Below, piece by piece: positions 49,050 to 57,222 of a DNA stretch of 64,000 nt. The DNA comes from Lysinimonas soli (GTDB taxonomy: Bacteria; Actinomycetota; Actinomycetes; Actinomycetales; Microbacteriaceae): contig NZ_JBHSMG010000001.1 in the NCBI RefSeq assembly GCF_042655435.1, forward strand, positions 62,001 through 126,000, in the 5' to 3' direction. Under the pieces are notes generated by a model. It was given only the letters and a program-made list of their open reading frames with translations. It searched no databases and was not told the origin of the DNA. The translations under genes were made by a program, and so were the position numbers. Position 1 is the first letter of the stretch. The number at the start of each line of letters is the position of its first letter.

Positions 49050-49640
49050 ATGCCAGAGATCGACGCCTTCTACGAGGTCCGGCAGTGGTTCGGTTTCGTG
49101 CAGGAGGTCGTGCACGAGGGCGGCCCCGCGCCCGAGCAGCCCCTGCTCAAAGCGGCCGCCGGCGTCGTCATCAAGAACCCGTTCGCCGGCCGGTACGTCG
49201 AGGACCTGTCGCCGCTGACCGCGCCGAGCGCGAGCATCGGCACCGCGCTCGGTGCCCGCGTCGCCGCGCTCCTCGGCGGGCGTCCCGTCGAGGGCTACGG
49301 CAAGGGCGGCATGGCCGGCACGAACGGCGAGCAGGATCACGTGGTGGCCTGCGTCACGACCGTCTTCGGCGATGCCTTCCGGGCGGCCGTCGGCGGCGGC
49401 GCCGCCTGGATCTCGTCGGCGACCAAGACCGTCGGTGCCGGCGCGCAACTCGACATCCCCCTCGCGTTCAAGGACGAGCTGTACGTACGCTCGCACTACG
49501 ACGCCGTGACGATCGCCATCCCGGACGCGCCCCGGCCGGACGAACTGCTCATCTGCGTCGCCGCATCCACCCGGGGTCGCATCCACCACCGCGTCGGCGG
49601 ATTGACCCGCGATGAGGCCATCACCCGACTCGGCGAATAA
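49050..49640 (+). CDS. DUF1185 (amino acid synthesis family) protein, unknown role in B6 locus
   Basis: 196 residues with a GAGGA-type site before the ATG. The family pattern is visible in IKNPFAGRYVEDLSPL, GARVAALLGG, EGYGKGGMAGTNGEQDH, VGAGAQLDIPLAFKD and the C-terminal HHRVGGLTRDEAI. No enzyme activity is firmly known to me for this family despite its name. It is soluble and cytoplasmic. Its place between the MHPCO and decarboxylase genes, with 20-30 base gaps, says it is expressed with the pathway. A role in handling an unstable intermediate (semialdehyde or enamine) is speculation. Confidence 0.82.
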   Translation: MPEIDAFYEVRQWFGFVQEVVHEGGPAPEQPLLKAAAGVVIKNPFAGRYVEDLSPLTAPSASIGTALGARVAALLGGRPVEGYGKGGMAGTNGEQDHVVACVTTVFGDAFRAAVGGGAAWISSATKTVGAGAQLDIPLAFKDELYVRSHYDAVTIAIPDAPRPDELLICVAASTRGRIHHRVGGLTRDEAITRLGE

Positions 49641-49670
49641 GCCTCCCGCCGAACTCTCGAAAGGCAAGTC

Positions 49671-50432
49671 ATGGCATACACCCCCGGTCAGTTCCATCAG
49701 GACCAGTCGATCGCCAACGTGCTCGACGATGTCGCCCGAGCCCACCGCATCCTCGAACTCGAGGGTCACGGCGACATGTCGATGGGGCATCTGTCGTATC
49801 GCGACCCCTTCGGACGCGGGCTGTGGCTCAAGCGCGGGAACCTCGCGCTCTCGGAGGTCGTCGGCGACGACTTCATCCTGATCGACTTCGACGGCAACGT
49901 GCTCGAGGGCACCGGCCTGCGCCACCTCGAATGGCCGTTGCACGCCGAGATCATGCGGGCCCGACCCGATGTGAACGTCGTAGGGCACTCGCACGCGCAC
50001 CACTCGACGGTCTTCGCCGCCACGGATCAGGAGCTCGGCCCCTACAACAACCACGGGGTCTGGTTCGCCGAGCACGGCGTTCCGCGCTTCACCGACACCA
50101 GCCACATCATCACCACGGTGGAGCTGGGCGTCGAGGTCGCGAAGCAGCTCGGTGACGCCGAGGCGATCCTGCTGCGCAATCACGGCATCGCCTTCGTCGG
50201 AGACGACGTGATCGAAGCCACCCTCGCCGGCATCTTCCTCGAGAAGGCCGCGCGGTTCCAGCTCGACCTGCTCTCGGCCGGTGTCGCCTACGAACTGCCG
50301 GATCCGGCGGAGAGCATCGAGAAGCGCCGCCGCATCTACCCGCCGAAAGCGCAGCAGAACTACTGGATGTACTTCAACCGCAAGCTCGAGCGCGTCGAGG
50401 CCCTGCAGGGCATCGGCATCGCGCAGCTCTGA
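49671..50432 (+). CDS. 3-hydroxy-2-methylpyridine-4,5-dicarboxylate 4-decarboxylase (class II aldolase fold)
   Basis: 253 residues, AAAGG before the ATG. A class II aldolase/adducin protein: RILELEGHGDMSMGHLS with the first conserved region, VVGHSHAHHSTVFAA with metal-binding histidines (about residue 105) and AILLRNHGIAFVG with a third. In the vitamin B6 pathway I of M. loti the metal-dependent decarboxylase that makes 2-methyl-3-hydroxypyridine-5-carboxylate belongs to this fold. The surrounding pathway genes make that role far more likely than a sugar-phosphate aldolase. It lacks any sugar-phosphate neighbour. Confidence 0.88.
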   Translation: MAYTPGQFHQDQSIANVLDDVARAHRILELEGHGDMSMGHLSYRDPFGRGLWLKRGNLALSEVVGDDFILIDFDGNVLEGTGLRHLEWPLHAEIMRARPDVNVVGHSHAHHSTVFAATDQELGPYNNHGVWFAEHGVPRFTDTSHIITTVELGVEVAKQLGDAEAILLRNHGIAFVGDDVIEATLAGIFLEKAARFQLDLLSAGVAYELPDPAESIEKRRRIYPPKAQQNYWMYFNRKLERVEALQGIGIAQL

Positions 50433-50482
50433 CCCCCTCGCCACCGCACTCAACCCACCCTTCCCTAGAAAGCGAGAACGCC

Positions 50483-51418
50483 ATGAGCACTCTCCCCGCC
50501 ATCGCCACGGTCATCGGATCGGGCACGATGGGCCCCGGCATCGCCGCCACACTGGTGCGCGCCGGCGCCCAGGTACGCGTCTACGACATCAGCGCCGAGG
50601 CCCGCGCCCGCGCCGAGAGCAGCTTCGCCTTCGCCTCGACCGTGCTCGATCAGCTCGACAGCGCGAAGACCGAGGGCGGATCCGTGAGCTTCACGAGCGA
50701 CATCGCCGAGGCTCTGAGCGGGTCGCTCTTCGTGATCGAGGCCGTTCCGGAGCAGATCGAACTGAAGAAGAAGGTGCTCGCCCAGATCGAGGGCCTGGTG
50801 GCCGATGACGTCATCATCGCGACCAACACCTCGGGCATCCCGATCACGGCCATGGCCGAGTCGATGACGGTGCCCGCACGGTTCGTCGGCATGCACTGGT
50901 CCAACCCGCCGCACCTCATCCCGATGATCGAGGTCATCCCGGGCGAGTCCACCGACCAGGCCGTCACGGATCAGCTCGTCGAGATCGTGAAGGCCTTCGG
51001 CTACCACCCCGTGCTCGAGAAGGAGATCGCCGGGTTCGTCGAGAACCGCGTGCTGTACGCGATCCTGCGCGAATGCGTCGCCCTGCTCGAGGAGGGCATC
51101 GTGACCGCCGAGGGGCTCGACACCTGCGTCAAGTGGGGCATCGGCTACAAGCTCTCGGTGATCGGGCCGACCCGCCTGCTCGACATGGCGGGGATGGACA
51201 TCTACGCCGCCGTCTCGGGCTACCTGAACAAGGAGCTCGACGCCAGCACCGAGACCCCCAAGGTCATCACCGACATGATCGCCGCCGGCAAGCTCGGCTT
51301 CAAGAGCGAGGGCGGCATGTACGAGTACGGTCCGGGCGAGGTCGACGCCAAGCGGCGCGACATCGTCGCCGGGCTGGTCGCGGCCCGCAAGACGCTGTCC
51401 AGCATCGCATCGGTCTGA
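50483..51418 (+). CDS. 5-formyl-3-hydroxy-2-methylpyridine-4-carboxylate dehydrogenase (3-hydroxyacyl-CoA dehydrogenase family)
   Basis: 311 residues. NAD-binding VIGSGTMGPGIAATLVRAG (8-26), SLFVIEAVPEQIELKKKV, ATNTSGIPITAMAES, GMHWSNPPHLIPMIEVIPG with the catalytic His/Glu region, and KEIAGFVENRVLYAILREC. These are 3-hydroxyacyl-CoA dehydrogenase motifs. The M. loti B6-pathway enzyme that oxidises the 5-formyl group to the 4,5-dicarboxylate is an unusual member of this family with nearly the same length (about 309). The Asn-Pro-Pro in place of the usual Phe-Asn-Pro supports a non-CoA substrate. The stop shares one base with the next ATG. Confidence 0.87.
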   Translation: MSTLPAIATVIGSGTMGPGIAATLVRAGAQVRVYDISAEARARAESSFAFASTVLDQLDSAKTEGGSVSFTSDIAEALSGSLFVIEAVPEQIELKKKVLAQIEGLVADDVIIATNTSGIPITAMAESMTVPARFVGMHWSNPPHLIPMIEVIPGESTDQAVTDQLVEIVKAFGYHPVLEKEIAGFVENRVLYAILRECVALLEEGIVTAEGLDTCVKWGIGYKLSVIGPTRLLDMAGMDIYAAVSGYLNKELDASTETPKVITDMIAAGKLGFKSEGGMYEYGPGEVDAKRRDIVAGLVAARKTLSSIASV

Positions 51419-52257
51419 TGCCGCCGGTCTCGGTCGAGGAGCTGGACGGGCTCGAGCGCACGCGGGGGGCGATGGTCGACATCGCCTTCCGCGTGCGCGG
51501 CGACGGCCCCGCCATCGTGCTGCTGCACGGCACCTCGGCCAACCACGCCGTCTGGGAGCCCGTCGCCGAGGCGCTCGCCGGTTCGGCGACGGTGATCTGC
51601 CTCGACCAGCGCGGCCACGGCCGCAGCGACAAGCCGGCATCCGGGTACACCGGCAAGGACTTCGCCGGCGACGTGATCACCGTGCTCGACGCGCTGGGCA
51701 TCGACCGGGCGATCGTCGGAGGTCACTCCCTCGGCGCCCGCAACGCCTGGCTCGTCGGCGCCGCCCACCCCGAACGCACCCGCGCCGTGCTCGCGGTCGA
51801 CTACACGCCGTACGTCGAGACCGCGGTCATCGACGAGCTCGCGTCGCGTGTCGCCGCGGGCGATCGGGCCTTCTCGACCGTGGGCGAGATCGAGCAGTAC
51901 CTGCAGGAGCGCTATCCGCGGATGCCGGCGGACGCCGTCGCGCGCCGCGCCCGCTGGGGATACCGGCGCCTCGACGACGGCAGCTGGCGTCCGCTCGCGG
52001 ACCCGGCCGCGATGGCACAGCTGATCGAGGGACTGCGGACCCCCTGGGCGGAGGAGTTCGCGGCGGTCGCGGTGCCCATGACCGACCTCCGCGGCGCGGA
52101 CAGCCGGATCGTCAGCGAGGCCGCGTGGAACGCCGCGATCGCTGCGCGCCCGCAGGACCGCTGGGTCGTCGACCCCGGCTCCGACCACTACGTGCCGGAG
52201 GAGAATCCCGGCCTGATCATCACCGAACTCGAGCACCTGCTCGCCACTACCGTCTAG
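51418..52257 (+). CDS. E-2-(acetamidomethylene)succinate hydrolase (alpha/beta hydrolase)
   Basis: 279 residues, start overlapping the preceding stop (TGATG). Oxyanion motif IVLLHGTSANHAVW (about residue 36), nucleophile VGGHSLGARNAW (about 104) and catalytic His in GSDHYVPEENPG near the end. In the B6 pathway a hydrolase of this fold and length (278 in M. loti) splits the ring-opened product to acetate, ammonia, CO2 and succinic semialdehyde. Placement in this operon makes the call strong. No succinic semialdehyde dehydrogenase is seen in the window. Confidence 0.88.
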   Translation: MPPVSVEELDGLERTRGAMVDIAFRVRGDGPAIVLLHGTSANHAVWEPVAEALAGSATVICLDQRGHGRSDKPASGYTGKDFAGDVITVLDALGIDRAIVGGHSLGARNAWLVGAAHPERTRAVLAVDYTPYVETAVIDELASRVAAGDRAFSTVGEIEQYLQERYPRMPADAVARRARWGYRRLDDGSWRPLADPAAMAQLIEGLRTPWAEEFAAVAVPMTDLRGADSRIVSEAAWNAAIAARPQDRWVVDPGSDHYVPEENPGLIITELEHLLATTV

Positions 52258-52290
52258 CCGTATCCGTCTTCACGACCAGAAAGGCCCGTC

Positions 52291-52746
52291 ATGGCTCTCT
52301 TCATCGATCGCCTCGCGATCTCCAGCCCCGACTTCCCCCCGCTCGGAGCGATCCCGCCGCGGCTCACCGCCGACGGCGGAAACGAGACCCCCCGACTGGA
52401 GATCTCCGGCGCACCGGAGGGGACCGTCGAGCTCGCGCTCATCTGCCACGATCCCGACGCCCCGCTGCCGCACGGCTTCACGCACTGGGTGGTGTACGGC
52501 ATCCCCGCCGATGCCACGACGGTCGACCCGACCGCGCCCGGCGTGCGGGTCGCGCCCAACGGCACCGGCGGATCGACGTGGTTCGGTCCCCAGCCGCCGG
52601 CCGGGCACCAGCTGCACCACTACTACTTCTGGCTGTACGCGCTGAGCCGCCCGGTCGAGGGCACGCCGACCCGTGAGGAGTTCCTCGCGGACTACGGCGA
52701 CGCGATCATCGAGCAGGCGCGCACCGTCGGCACCTTCGAGAACTGA
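52291..52746 (+). CDS. YbhB/YbcL family phosphatidylethanolamine-binding-like (PEBP) protein
   Basis: 151 residues, AAAGG before the ATG. PEBP signatures: ISSPDFPPLGAIPPRLTADG, ALICHDPDAPLPHGFTHWVV (in parts CHDPDAPLPHG and FTHWVVYGIPA) and GPQPPAGHQLHHYYFWLYAL, lining a small anion-binding pocket. Bacterial members have no settled function. There is no signal peptide, so it is cytoplasmic. Inclusion in the middle of the B6 operon suggests a small-molecule binding or hydrolase-like helper role for the pathway; this is inference. Confidence 0.85.
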   Translation: MALFIDRLAISSPDFPPLGAIPPRLTADGGNETPRLEISGAPEGTVELALICHDPDAPLPHGFTHWVVYGIPADATTVDPTAPGVRVAPNGTGGSTWFGPQPPAGHQLHHYYFWLYALSRPVEGTPTREEFLADYGDAIIEQARTVGTFEN

Positions 52747-52756
52747 GAGTGCCGGC

Positions 52757-53473
52757 ATGATCACGGACGCCCACATGCACGTCGGGGAGTTCCCGCTGTT
52801 CGACGTACGCCTCGACCGGCACAGCCTGCCGGAGTACCTGGCCGAGAACGGCATCGACGTCGGCATGATCTTCAACCCCGACAACGCCCTCGTGCGGCAG
52901 ACGGTGCAGGAGGTCGAGGGCGCCTACGGGCTGTACTGGGCCAACCCCAAGAACCCGGATTGCGTGGCGGAGCTGCGGGACTACCTGGCCGACCCGAAGT
53001 TCCGCGGCGTGAAGATGCACCCGCTGCTCGACGGCTACCACCCGGACGAGCCCTTCGTGTGGCCCGTCATCGAGCTGCTGATCGAGCACGATCTACCCGC
53101 GCTGATCCACTGCGGGCATCCGATCTTCACTCTGCCGTGGAGCATCGAGGAGCTGGTCATCCGCTTCGAGGAGGCGAAGATCATCCTCGGGCACATGGGC
53201 CACGGCAACATCGTCTACATCGACGGGGCGATCGGGGTCGCCGCGCGGCACCCCAACGTCTGGCTCGAGACCTCGGGGATGCCGATGAGCTCCAAGATCC
53301 TGGAGGCGGTGCGGCGGGTCGGCAGCGATCGCGTGCTCTACGGCTCCGACGGGCCGTTCCACCAGCCCAAGGTCGAGCAGCTCAAGGTGCAGCTGGCCGG
53401 ACTCGAGGAGCAGGATCTCGCCGAGGTCATGAGCGGATCGTCGCAGCGGCTGTTCTTCGGAGCCACAGCCTGA
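52757..53473 (+). CDS. Amidohydrolase-2 family metal-dependent hydrolase, unknown role in B6 locus
   Basis: 238 residues, short for the family. TIM-barrel motifs: ITDAHMHVGEF (HxH metal pair, residues 6-8), GVKMHPLLDGYHPDE, ALIHCGHPIF with a third His, IILGHMGHGN with the fourth and LYGSDGPFHQPK with the catalytic Asp. ACMSD-like members decarboxylate or hydrolyse small acids. No step of the known B6 pathway requires it, so it may deal with a side product or replace a known enzyme. It starts ten bases after the PEBP gene and ends convergently with the GMC gene. Confidence 0.82.
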   Translation: MITDAHMHVGEFPLFDVRLDRHSLPEYLAENGIDVGMIFNPDNALVRQTVQEVEGAYGLYWANPKNPDCVAELRDYLADPKFRGVKMHPLLDGYHPDEPFVWPVIELLIEHDLPALIHCGHPIFTLPWSIEELVIRFEEAKIILGHMGHGNIVYIDGAIGVAARHPNVWLETSGMPMSSKILEAVRRVGSDRVLYGSDGPFHQPKVEQLKVQLAGLEEQDLAEVMSGSSQRLFFGATA

Positions 53474-53485
53474 CGACTGCGTCGC

Positions 53486-55030
53486 TCAGGCGGTGAAGCG
53501 GGCGGAGAACGATTCGGCGATCGCCAGCACCGCGGCGTGCACCGGTCCCGCGGTGATCGCCGGGATGACGGACGCGTCGACGACGAACAGGTTGTCCATG
53601 CCGCGCAGCCGTAGTTCCGGGGTGACGGGCGCCTCATCGGATGCGCCCATCCGCAGCGTCCCCACCGGGTGATGGTGGGTGATGACCGATTTCCGGATGA
53701 AGTCGTCGATCTCGTCCTCGGTGTCGACCGACGGGCCGGGCAGCAGCTCGGCGGCGCGCCAGGGGGTCATCCCCTCCGAGCCTCCGACCAGGCGGGCGTG
53801 CTCCAGGGCGACTCGGAACAGCGAGCGGTCGTGCTCGGTGTCGAGGTAGTTGGGGTCGAAGATCACGGCATCGTCGACCTCCGGCCCGGTGATGCGCAGC
53901 GACCCGCGGCTCGTGGGGTTCGTCACGCCGAACAGCATGCTGTATGCCCGCCCGGGTGCCGTCTCGTCCACCTCGGAGCGGAGCGAGTCCGAGACGCTGG
54001 GGCCGACCACGCAGCCGACCACGATGTCCGCCGGGCCGGCCGCGGCATCCAACCGGGACGCGGACAGGTAGGTCATCGACTCCGACAGCTGCAGGCGAGT
54101 GGGCGGCACCGGCTGCGCGGCCGCGTACAGATTGCTCGCACCGAGCAGGTGATCGTGCAGGTTGCGTCCGACGCCGACCAGCTCATGCCGCGTCTCGACG
54201 CCGGCCGCGGCCAGCACGGCCGGGTCGCCGATGCCGGAGCGCATCAGGAGCATCGGATCGGCGAGTGACCCGGCGGCAAGGATGACGACGTCCGCCTCGA
54301 TGGTCTCGAGTCGGCCCCCGAGCTCGTAGACGGCGCCCCGCACACGATCCCCTTCGAGAAGAAGACGATGCACGGTCACCCCGTCGACGAGGTCGAGGTT
54401 CTCGCGGCCGAGGACGGGGTCCAGGTACACGTCGGCGACGGTGACCCGCTGCCCGTCGCGGATGGTGAGCGAGTTCGGGGTGGCGCCCAGCATCTCGCCG
54501 CCGTTGTGGTCGGGGATCCGCGGGACGCCGAGCGACTCCCATGCGGCCAGGTAGCTCTGCACGAGCGGGCTCAGCAGCTCGGGACCCGGCAGCAGCACGG
54601 GCAGCGGGCCGTCGGTGCCGTGGACCGCGTCCGCCCCTCCCGAGAACGCCTCCATTCCGCGGAAGAACGGCAGCAGTCCGTCCCAGCTCCATCGCGGATC
54701 GCCGGTCTCCCGCGCCCAGACCTCGAAGTCGGCTCGGCAGCCCCGCATGTGCGCCATCGCGTGCAGCAGGCTCGAGCCGCCGATGCCCCTGCCGCGCGGC
54801 CAATCGAGGCGGCGTCCGTCGAGACCGGATTGCGGCGTCGTCCAGTAGGCCCAGTCGTACGACCTGCCGTAGTTGAGCGGCCACCGTTCCGGCCGGCGCA
54901 TGTCGGGGTCGGTCACCCGAGTACCGGCTTCGAGCACGGCGACCCGCCTCGCGGGATCGGCACTCAGCCGGTTGGCCAGTACGGATCCGGCCGATCCGGC
55001 GCCGATGATCAGGACGTCGTAGCTCGCCAC
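53486..55030 (-). CDS. GMC-family FAD oxidoreductase (4-pyridoxate dehydrogenase or pyridoxine 4-oxidase candidate)
   Basis: 514 residues from a GTG at 55030. FAD-binding VLIIGAGSAGSVLANRLS (5-22), GGSSLLHAMAHMRG (second GMC signature), and the C-terminal catalytic HHHPVGTLRMG. In pathway I two GMC-type flavoproteins are known: pyridoxine 4-oxidase and the dehydrogenase that oxidises 4-pyridoxate to the 5-formyl compound. Only one GMC gene is present here. The latter role is needed for any entry point, so I favour it. It is the last gene of a minus-strand operon with the dehydrogenase and lactonase. Confidence 0.85.
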   Translation of the reverse strand: MASYDVLIIGAGSAGSVLANRLSADPARRVAVLEAGTRVTDPDMRRPERWPLNYGRSYDWAYWTTPQSGLDGRRLDWPRGRGIGGSSLLHAMAHMRGCRADFEVWARETGDPRWSWDGLLPFFRGMEAFSGGADAVHGTDGPLPVLLPGPELLSPLVQSYLAAWESLGVPRIPDHNGGEMLGATPNSLTIRDGQRVTVADVYLDPVLGRENLDLVDGVTVHRLLLEGDRVRGAVYELGGRLETIEADVVILAAGSLADPMLLMRSGIGDPAVLAAAGVETRHELVGVGRNLHDHLLGASNLYAAAQPVPPTRLQLSESMTYLSASRLDAAAGPADIVVGCVVGPSVSDSLRSEVDETAPGRAYSMLFGVTNPTSRGSLRITGPEVDDAVIFDPNYLDTEHDRSLFRVALEHARLVGGSEGMTPWRAAELLPGPSVDTEDEIDDFIRKSVITHHHPVGTLRMGASDEAPVTPELRLRGMDNLFVVDASVIPAITAGPVHAAVLAIAESFSARFTA

Positions 55031-55033
55031 GAT

Positions 55034-55762
55034 TCAGTTGCGGGTGTGGCCGCCGTCGACCACGAGGGTCTGACCCGTGATCCAGCCGGCCTTCTCCGAG
55101 GCCAGGAAGGCCACGGCCGGGGCGATGTCGGAGGGCAGCCCCTTGCGGTTGAAGGCCTGGGCCGGCAGCACGTAGCCGAATCCGTCGTTGTGCGGGCTGG
55201 CGAGCACGCCTTCGGTCTCGGTGAGGCCGGGCGCGACCGCGTTGATCGTCACCCCGTACTGACCGATCTCGCCGGCGAGCGCACGCACGAAACCGATCGA
55301 GCCGCCCTTGCTTGCGACGTAGTGCGCGAAGTTCGGGGTGCCGGCCATGAAGGTGTTGGAGGCGATGTTGACGATGCGCCCGTAGCCCGCCTTCGTCATG
55401 AGGTCGCAGAGCGCGCGTGTCATGAGGAACATGCCGTCGAGGTTGACCGACATGATGCGCCGCCACTCCTCGAAGGTGAGGTCGCTCCACGGCACGAAGG
55501 GCACCAGCGAGGCGTTGTTCACGAGGATGTCGACCCGGCCGAAGTCCGCGATCAGGCTCTCGGCGAAGGCGGCCACGGCGGCCTGGTCGCTGACGTCGAG
55601 CGCCCGGGCGACCCCGCCGATCTCGCCGGCGACCTTCTCCGCTCCCGCGAGGTTCAGATCCGCCACGATCACCTTGTGTCCCTCGGCGGCGAGTTCGCGG
55701 GCGATCCCGGCTCCGATGCCCTGTGCTGCGCCGGTGACGACCGCGACACGTTGTTCGCTCAT
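55034..55762 (-). CDS. Pyridoxal 4-dehydrogenase (SDR family)
   Basis: 242 residues from the ATG at 55762 with GAAGGAA before it. Classical SDR: VVTGAAQGIGAGIA (8-21), LVNNASLVPFVPW, the active site IASNTFMAGTPNFAHYVASK with Ser-Tyr-Lys, and ITGQTLVVDGGHTRN at the end. The segments NNASLVPFV, SNTFMAGTPN and LASPHNDGFGYV are close to what I recall of the M. loti enzyme that oxidises pyridoxal (hemiacetal) to 4-pyridoxolactone with NAD. The lactonase gene next to it makes this assignment strong. Gap of three bases to the GMC gene. Confidence 0.92.
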   Translation of the reverse strand: MSEQRVAVVTGAAQGIGAGIARELAAEGHKVIVADLNLAGAEKVAGEIGGVARALDVSDQAAVAAFAESLIADFGRVDILVNNASLVPFVPWSDLTFEEWRRIMSVNLDGMFLMTRALCDLMTKAGYGRIVNIASNTFMAGTPNFAHYVASKGGSIGFVRALAGEIGQYGVTINAVAPGLTETEGVLASPHNDGFGYVLPAQAFNRKGLPSDIAPAVAFLASEKAGWITGQTLVVDGGHTRN

Positions 55763-55805
55763 GATGCGTGTTCCTTCGATTCTCTGTGGATGGGGATGGC
55801 GGCGT

Positions 55806-56564
55806 TCAGTTGCCGCCGTAGAACGCCGGCGCGAGGTTCCACTCCTGGTACGAGGCGAGCTCGTGCGAGGGGTAGATGTCGGCGTTCCTGGTCCGTGCGA
55901 GGTAGTTGAGGCGTCGGATCGCCTCGACCGATTTGGTGGGGTCGAGGTGGAACCCCGCGATCCACTCCTTCTCGAGGGTGGTGCGGGTGTATCCGGCGTC
56001 GCCGCAGAACAGCATGTTGCGCTCGTTCTGGAGCTCGACGAGCAGCGAGTAGTGGCCGATCGTGTGCCCCGGGGTCTCGAACAGCCAGACCCCCGGCACG
56101 ATCTCGTAGTCACCCGAGATCGGCTTGTAGCTGACGTCGGGGTGGTCGAATGAGAGATCGGAGTAGCCGAGGCGCTCGAACGGCTCGGGGACCTTGGCGT
56201 GACGCAGCTCCTCCTTGTGCACGAGGGTGGTCGCCTTGGTGAGGTACTTGTTGCCGCCGACGTGGTCGAAGTGGAAGTGCGAGTTGACGACGATGTCGAC
56301 GTCCTCCGGCGTGAAGCCGCACAGTGCGAGCTGGGCCGGGATGGTCTGCTCGGGGGTCTGGATCGGCTGCTCGAACGGCAGCACCTTGTTGACGTGATCC
56401 AGGTCGAAGCCCGTGTCGTACAGGATCAGGGCGTCCTCGTGCTCGATCAGCACCGAGTAGACGGGGAAGCGCACCGGGGTCCCGGCGTCGATGTGCCAGT
56501 GGACGTCCGATGCATCGATGACCAGCGTGCCGCCGTCGAGCAGGTACACCTTCGGATCTGCCAT
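55806..56564 (-). CDS. 4-pyridoxolactonase (metallo-beta-lactamase fold)
   Basis: 252 residues. Zinc motif VVNSHFHFDHVGGN (HxHxDH, about residue 93), ETPGHTIGHYSLLV with a further His, FCGDAGYT with the bridging Asp and IYPSHELASY with the last His. The N-terminal VYLLDGGTLVID, RFPVYSVLIEHED, KVLPFEQPIQTPEQTIP and LGYSDLSFD segments correspond closely to the M. loti 4-pyridoxolactonase as I remember it. It opens 4-pyridoxolactone to 4-pyridoxate. First gene of the minus-strand operon, behind a good promoter. Confidence 0.94.
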   Translation of the reverse strand: MADPKVYLLDGGTLVIDASDVHWHIDAGTPVRFPVYSVLIEHEDALILYDTGFDLDHVNKVLPFEQPIQTPEQTIPAQLALCGFTPEDVDIVVNSHFHFDHVGGNKYLTKATTLVHKEELRHAKVPEPFERLGYSDLSFDHPDVSYKPISGDYEIVPGVWLFETPGHTIGHYSLLVELQNERNMLFCGDAGYTRTTLEKEWIAGFHLDPTKSVEAIRRLNYLARTRNADIYPSHELASYQEWNLAPAFYGGN

Positions 56565-56590
56565 GTCGTCTCCCGAGTTTTTTTACATGA

Positions 56591-56635
56591 CGTGAATTGA
56601 AAGTCACGCTATGAGAAGACGACGGGAGACGTCAA
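56591..56635 (-). promoter_or_regulatory. Promoter and operator of the lactonase operon
   Basis: On the minus strand TTGACG (56630-56635), 17 bases, ATAGCG (56607-56612). A perfect inverted repeat CGTGA (56591-56595) - eight bases - TCACG (56604-56608) overlaps the -10 box and start site, as expected for a repressor. The 11 bases TCTTCTCATAG (56609-56619) recur at the same place in the promoter at 57223-57251. Confidence 0.6.
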
Positions 56636-56674
56636 GAGTGCGCCGGGAGCGTTTACACGTCCGAAACAGTGCCG

Positions 56675-57151
56675 TCAGGGTAGCGGGGTCGGCGCCGCCG
56701 AGGCGAGACGGTCGCCGTCGCTGAAGCGGGCCTCGTAGCTGTAGTACTCCCAGACGTAGCAGTGGTCGAGCATCGGGGTCGCCGCGAAATCGCCGATGCA
56801 GGTCGCGTCCTGATAACGGCTCGTGCCCTTGAGCGTGTAGTAGACCCGGCAGATGACCTTCCAGGTGCCGGCACTCGCGACGGTCGGGTCGTTGAACAGA
56901 TGCTCCGACGGAGTCCAGCAGGCTGTCGAGGTCACGGTGCCGCCCTCGAGCTTCAGCGCCGTGGGGGCCACGCGCTCGAGCGCGGCGAAGGCCGCGGCAT
57001 CCTGCGGGACCGCCACCCGATTGCTGGCGATCGGGGAGGGGGAGGCGCTGACCGGCGAGGCCGGGGTGGACGTGACCGCCGCCCCGCTGCACCCGGAGAG
57101 GGCCCCCACCGTCATCGCGACGGCGACCCAGCTGAGAATTGCTCTGCCCAT
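56675..57151 (-). CDS. Hypothetical lipoprotein between the two divergent B6 operons
   Basis: 158 residues from the ATG at 57151 with GGAAGG before it. A lipoprotein signal ends in lipobox ALSGC (about residue 17-21), then a Ser/Pro/Thr linker (22-42). The mature domain (about 110 residues) is rich in aromatic residues and has four cysteines (in TSTACWT, WKVICRV, DATCIGD and LDHCYVW), probably two disulfides. I do not recognise the family. It sits between the lactonase promoter and the importer promoter and reads towards the former, so a role in B6-vitamer uptake at the cell surface is possible but unproven. Confidence 0.65.
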   Translation of the reverse strand: MGRAILSWVAVAMTVGALSGCSGAAVTSTPASPVSASPSPIASNRVAVPQDAAAFAALERVAPTALKLEGGTVTSTACWTPSEHLFNDPTVASAGTWKVICRVYYTLKGTSRYQDATCIGDFAATPMLDHCYVWEYYSYEARFSDGDRLASAAPTPLP

Positions 57152-57222
57152 CGGCCTTCCCTTCCCTCTCTCACGGGGGTACCCGAAGCAGGTTTCGGCT
57201 TTGTAAAACCCGTCGACACCCG

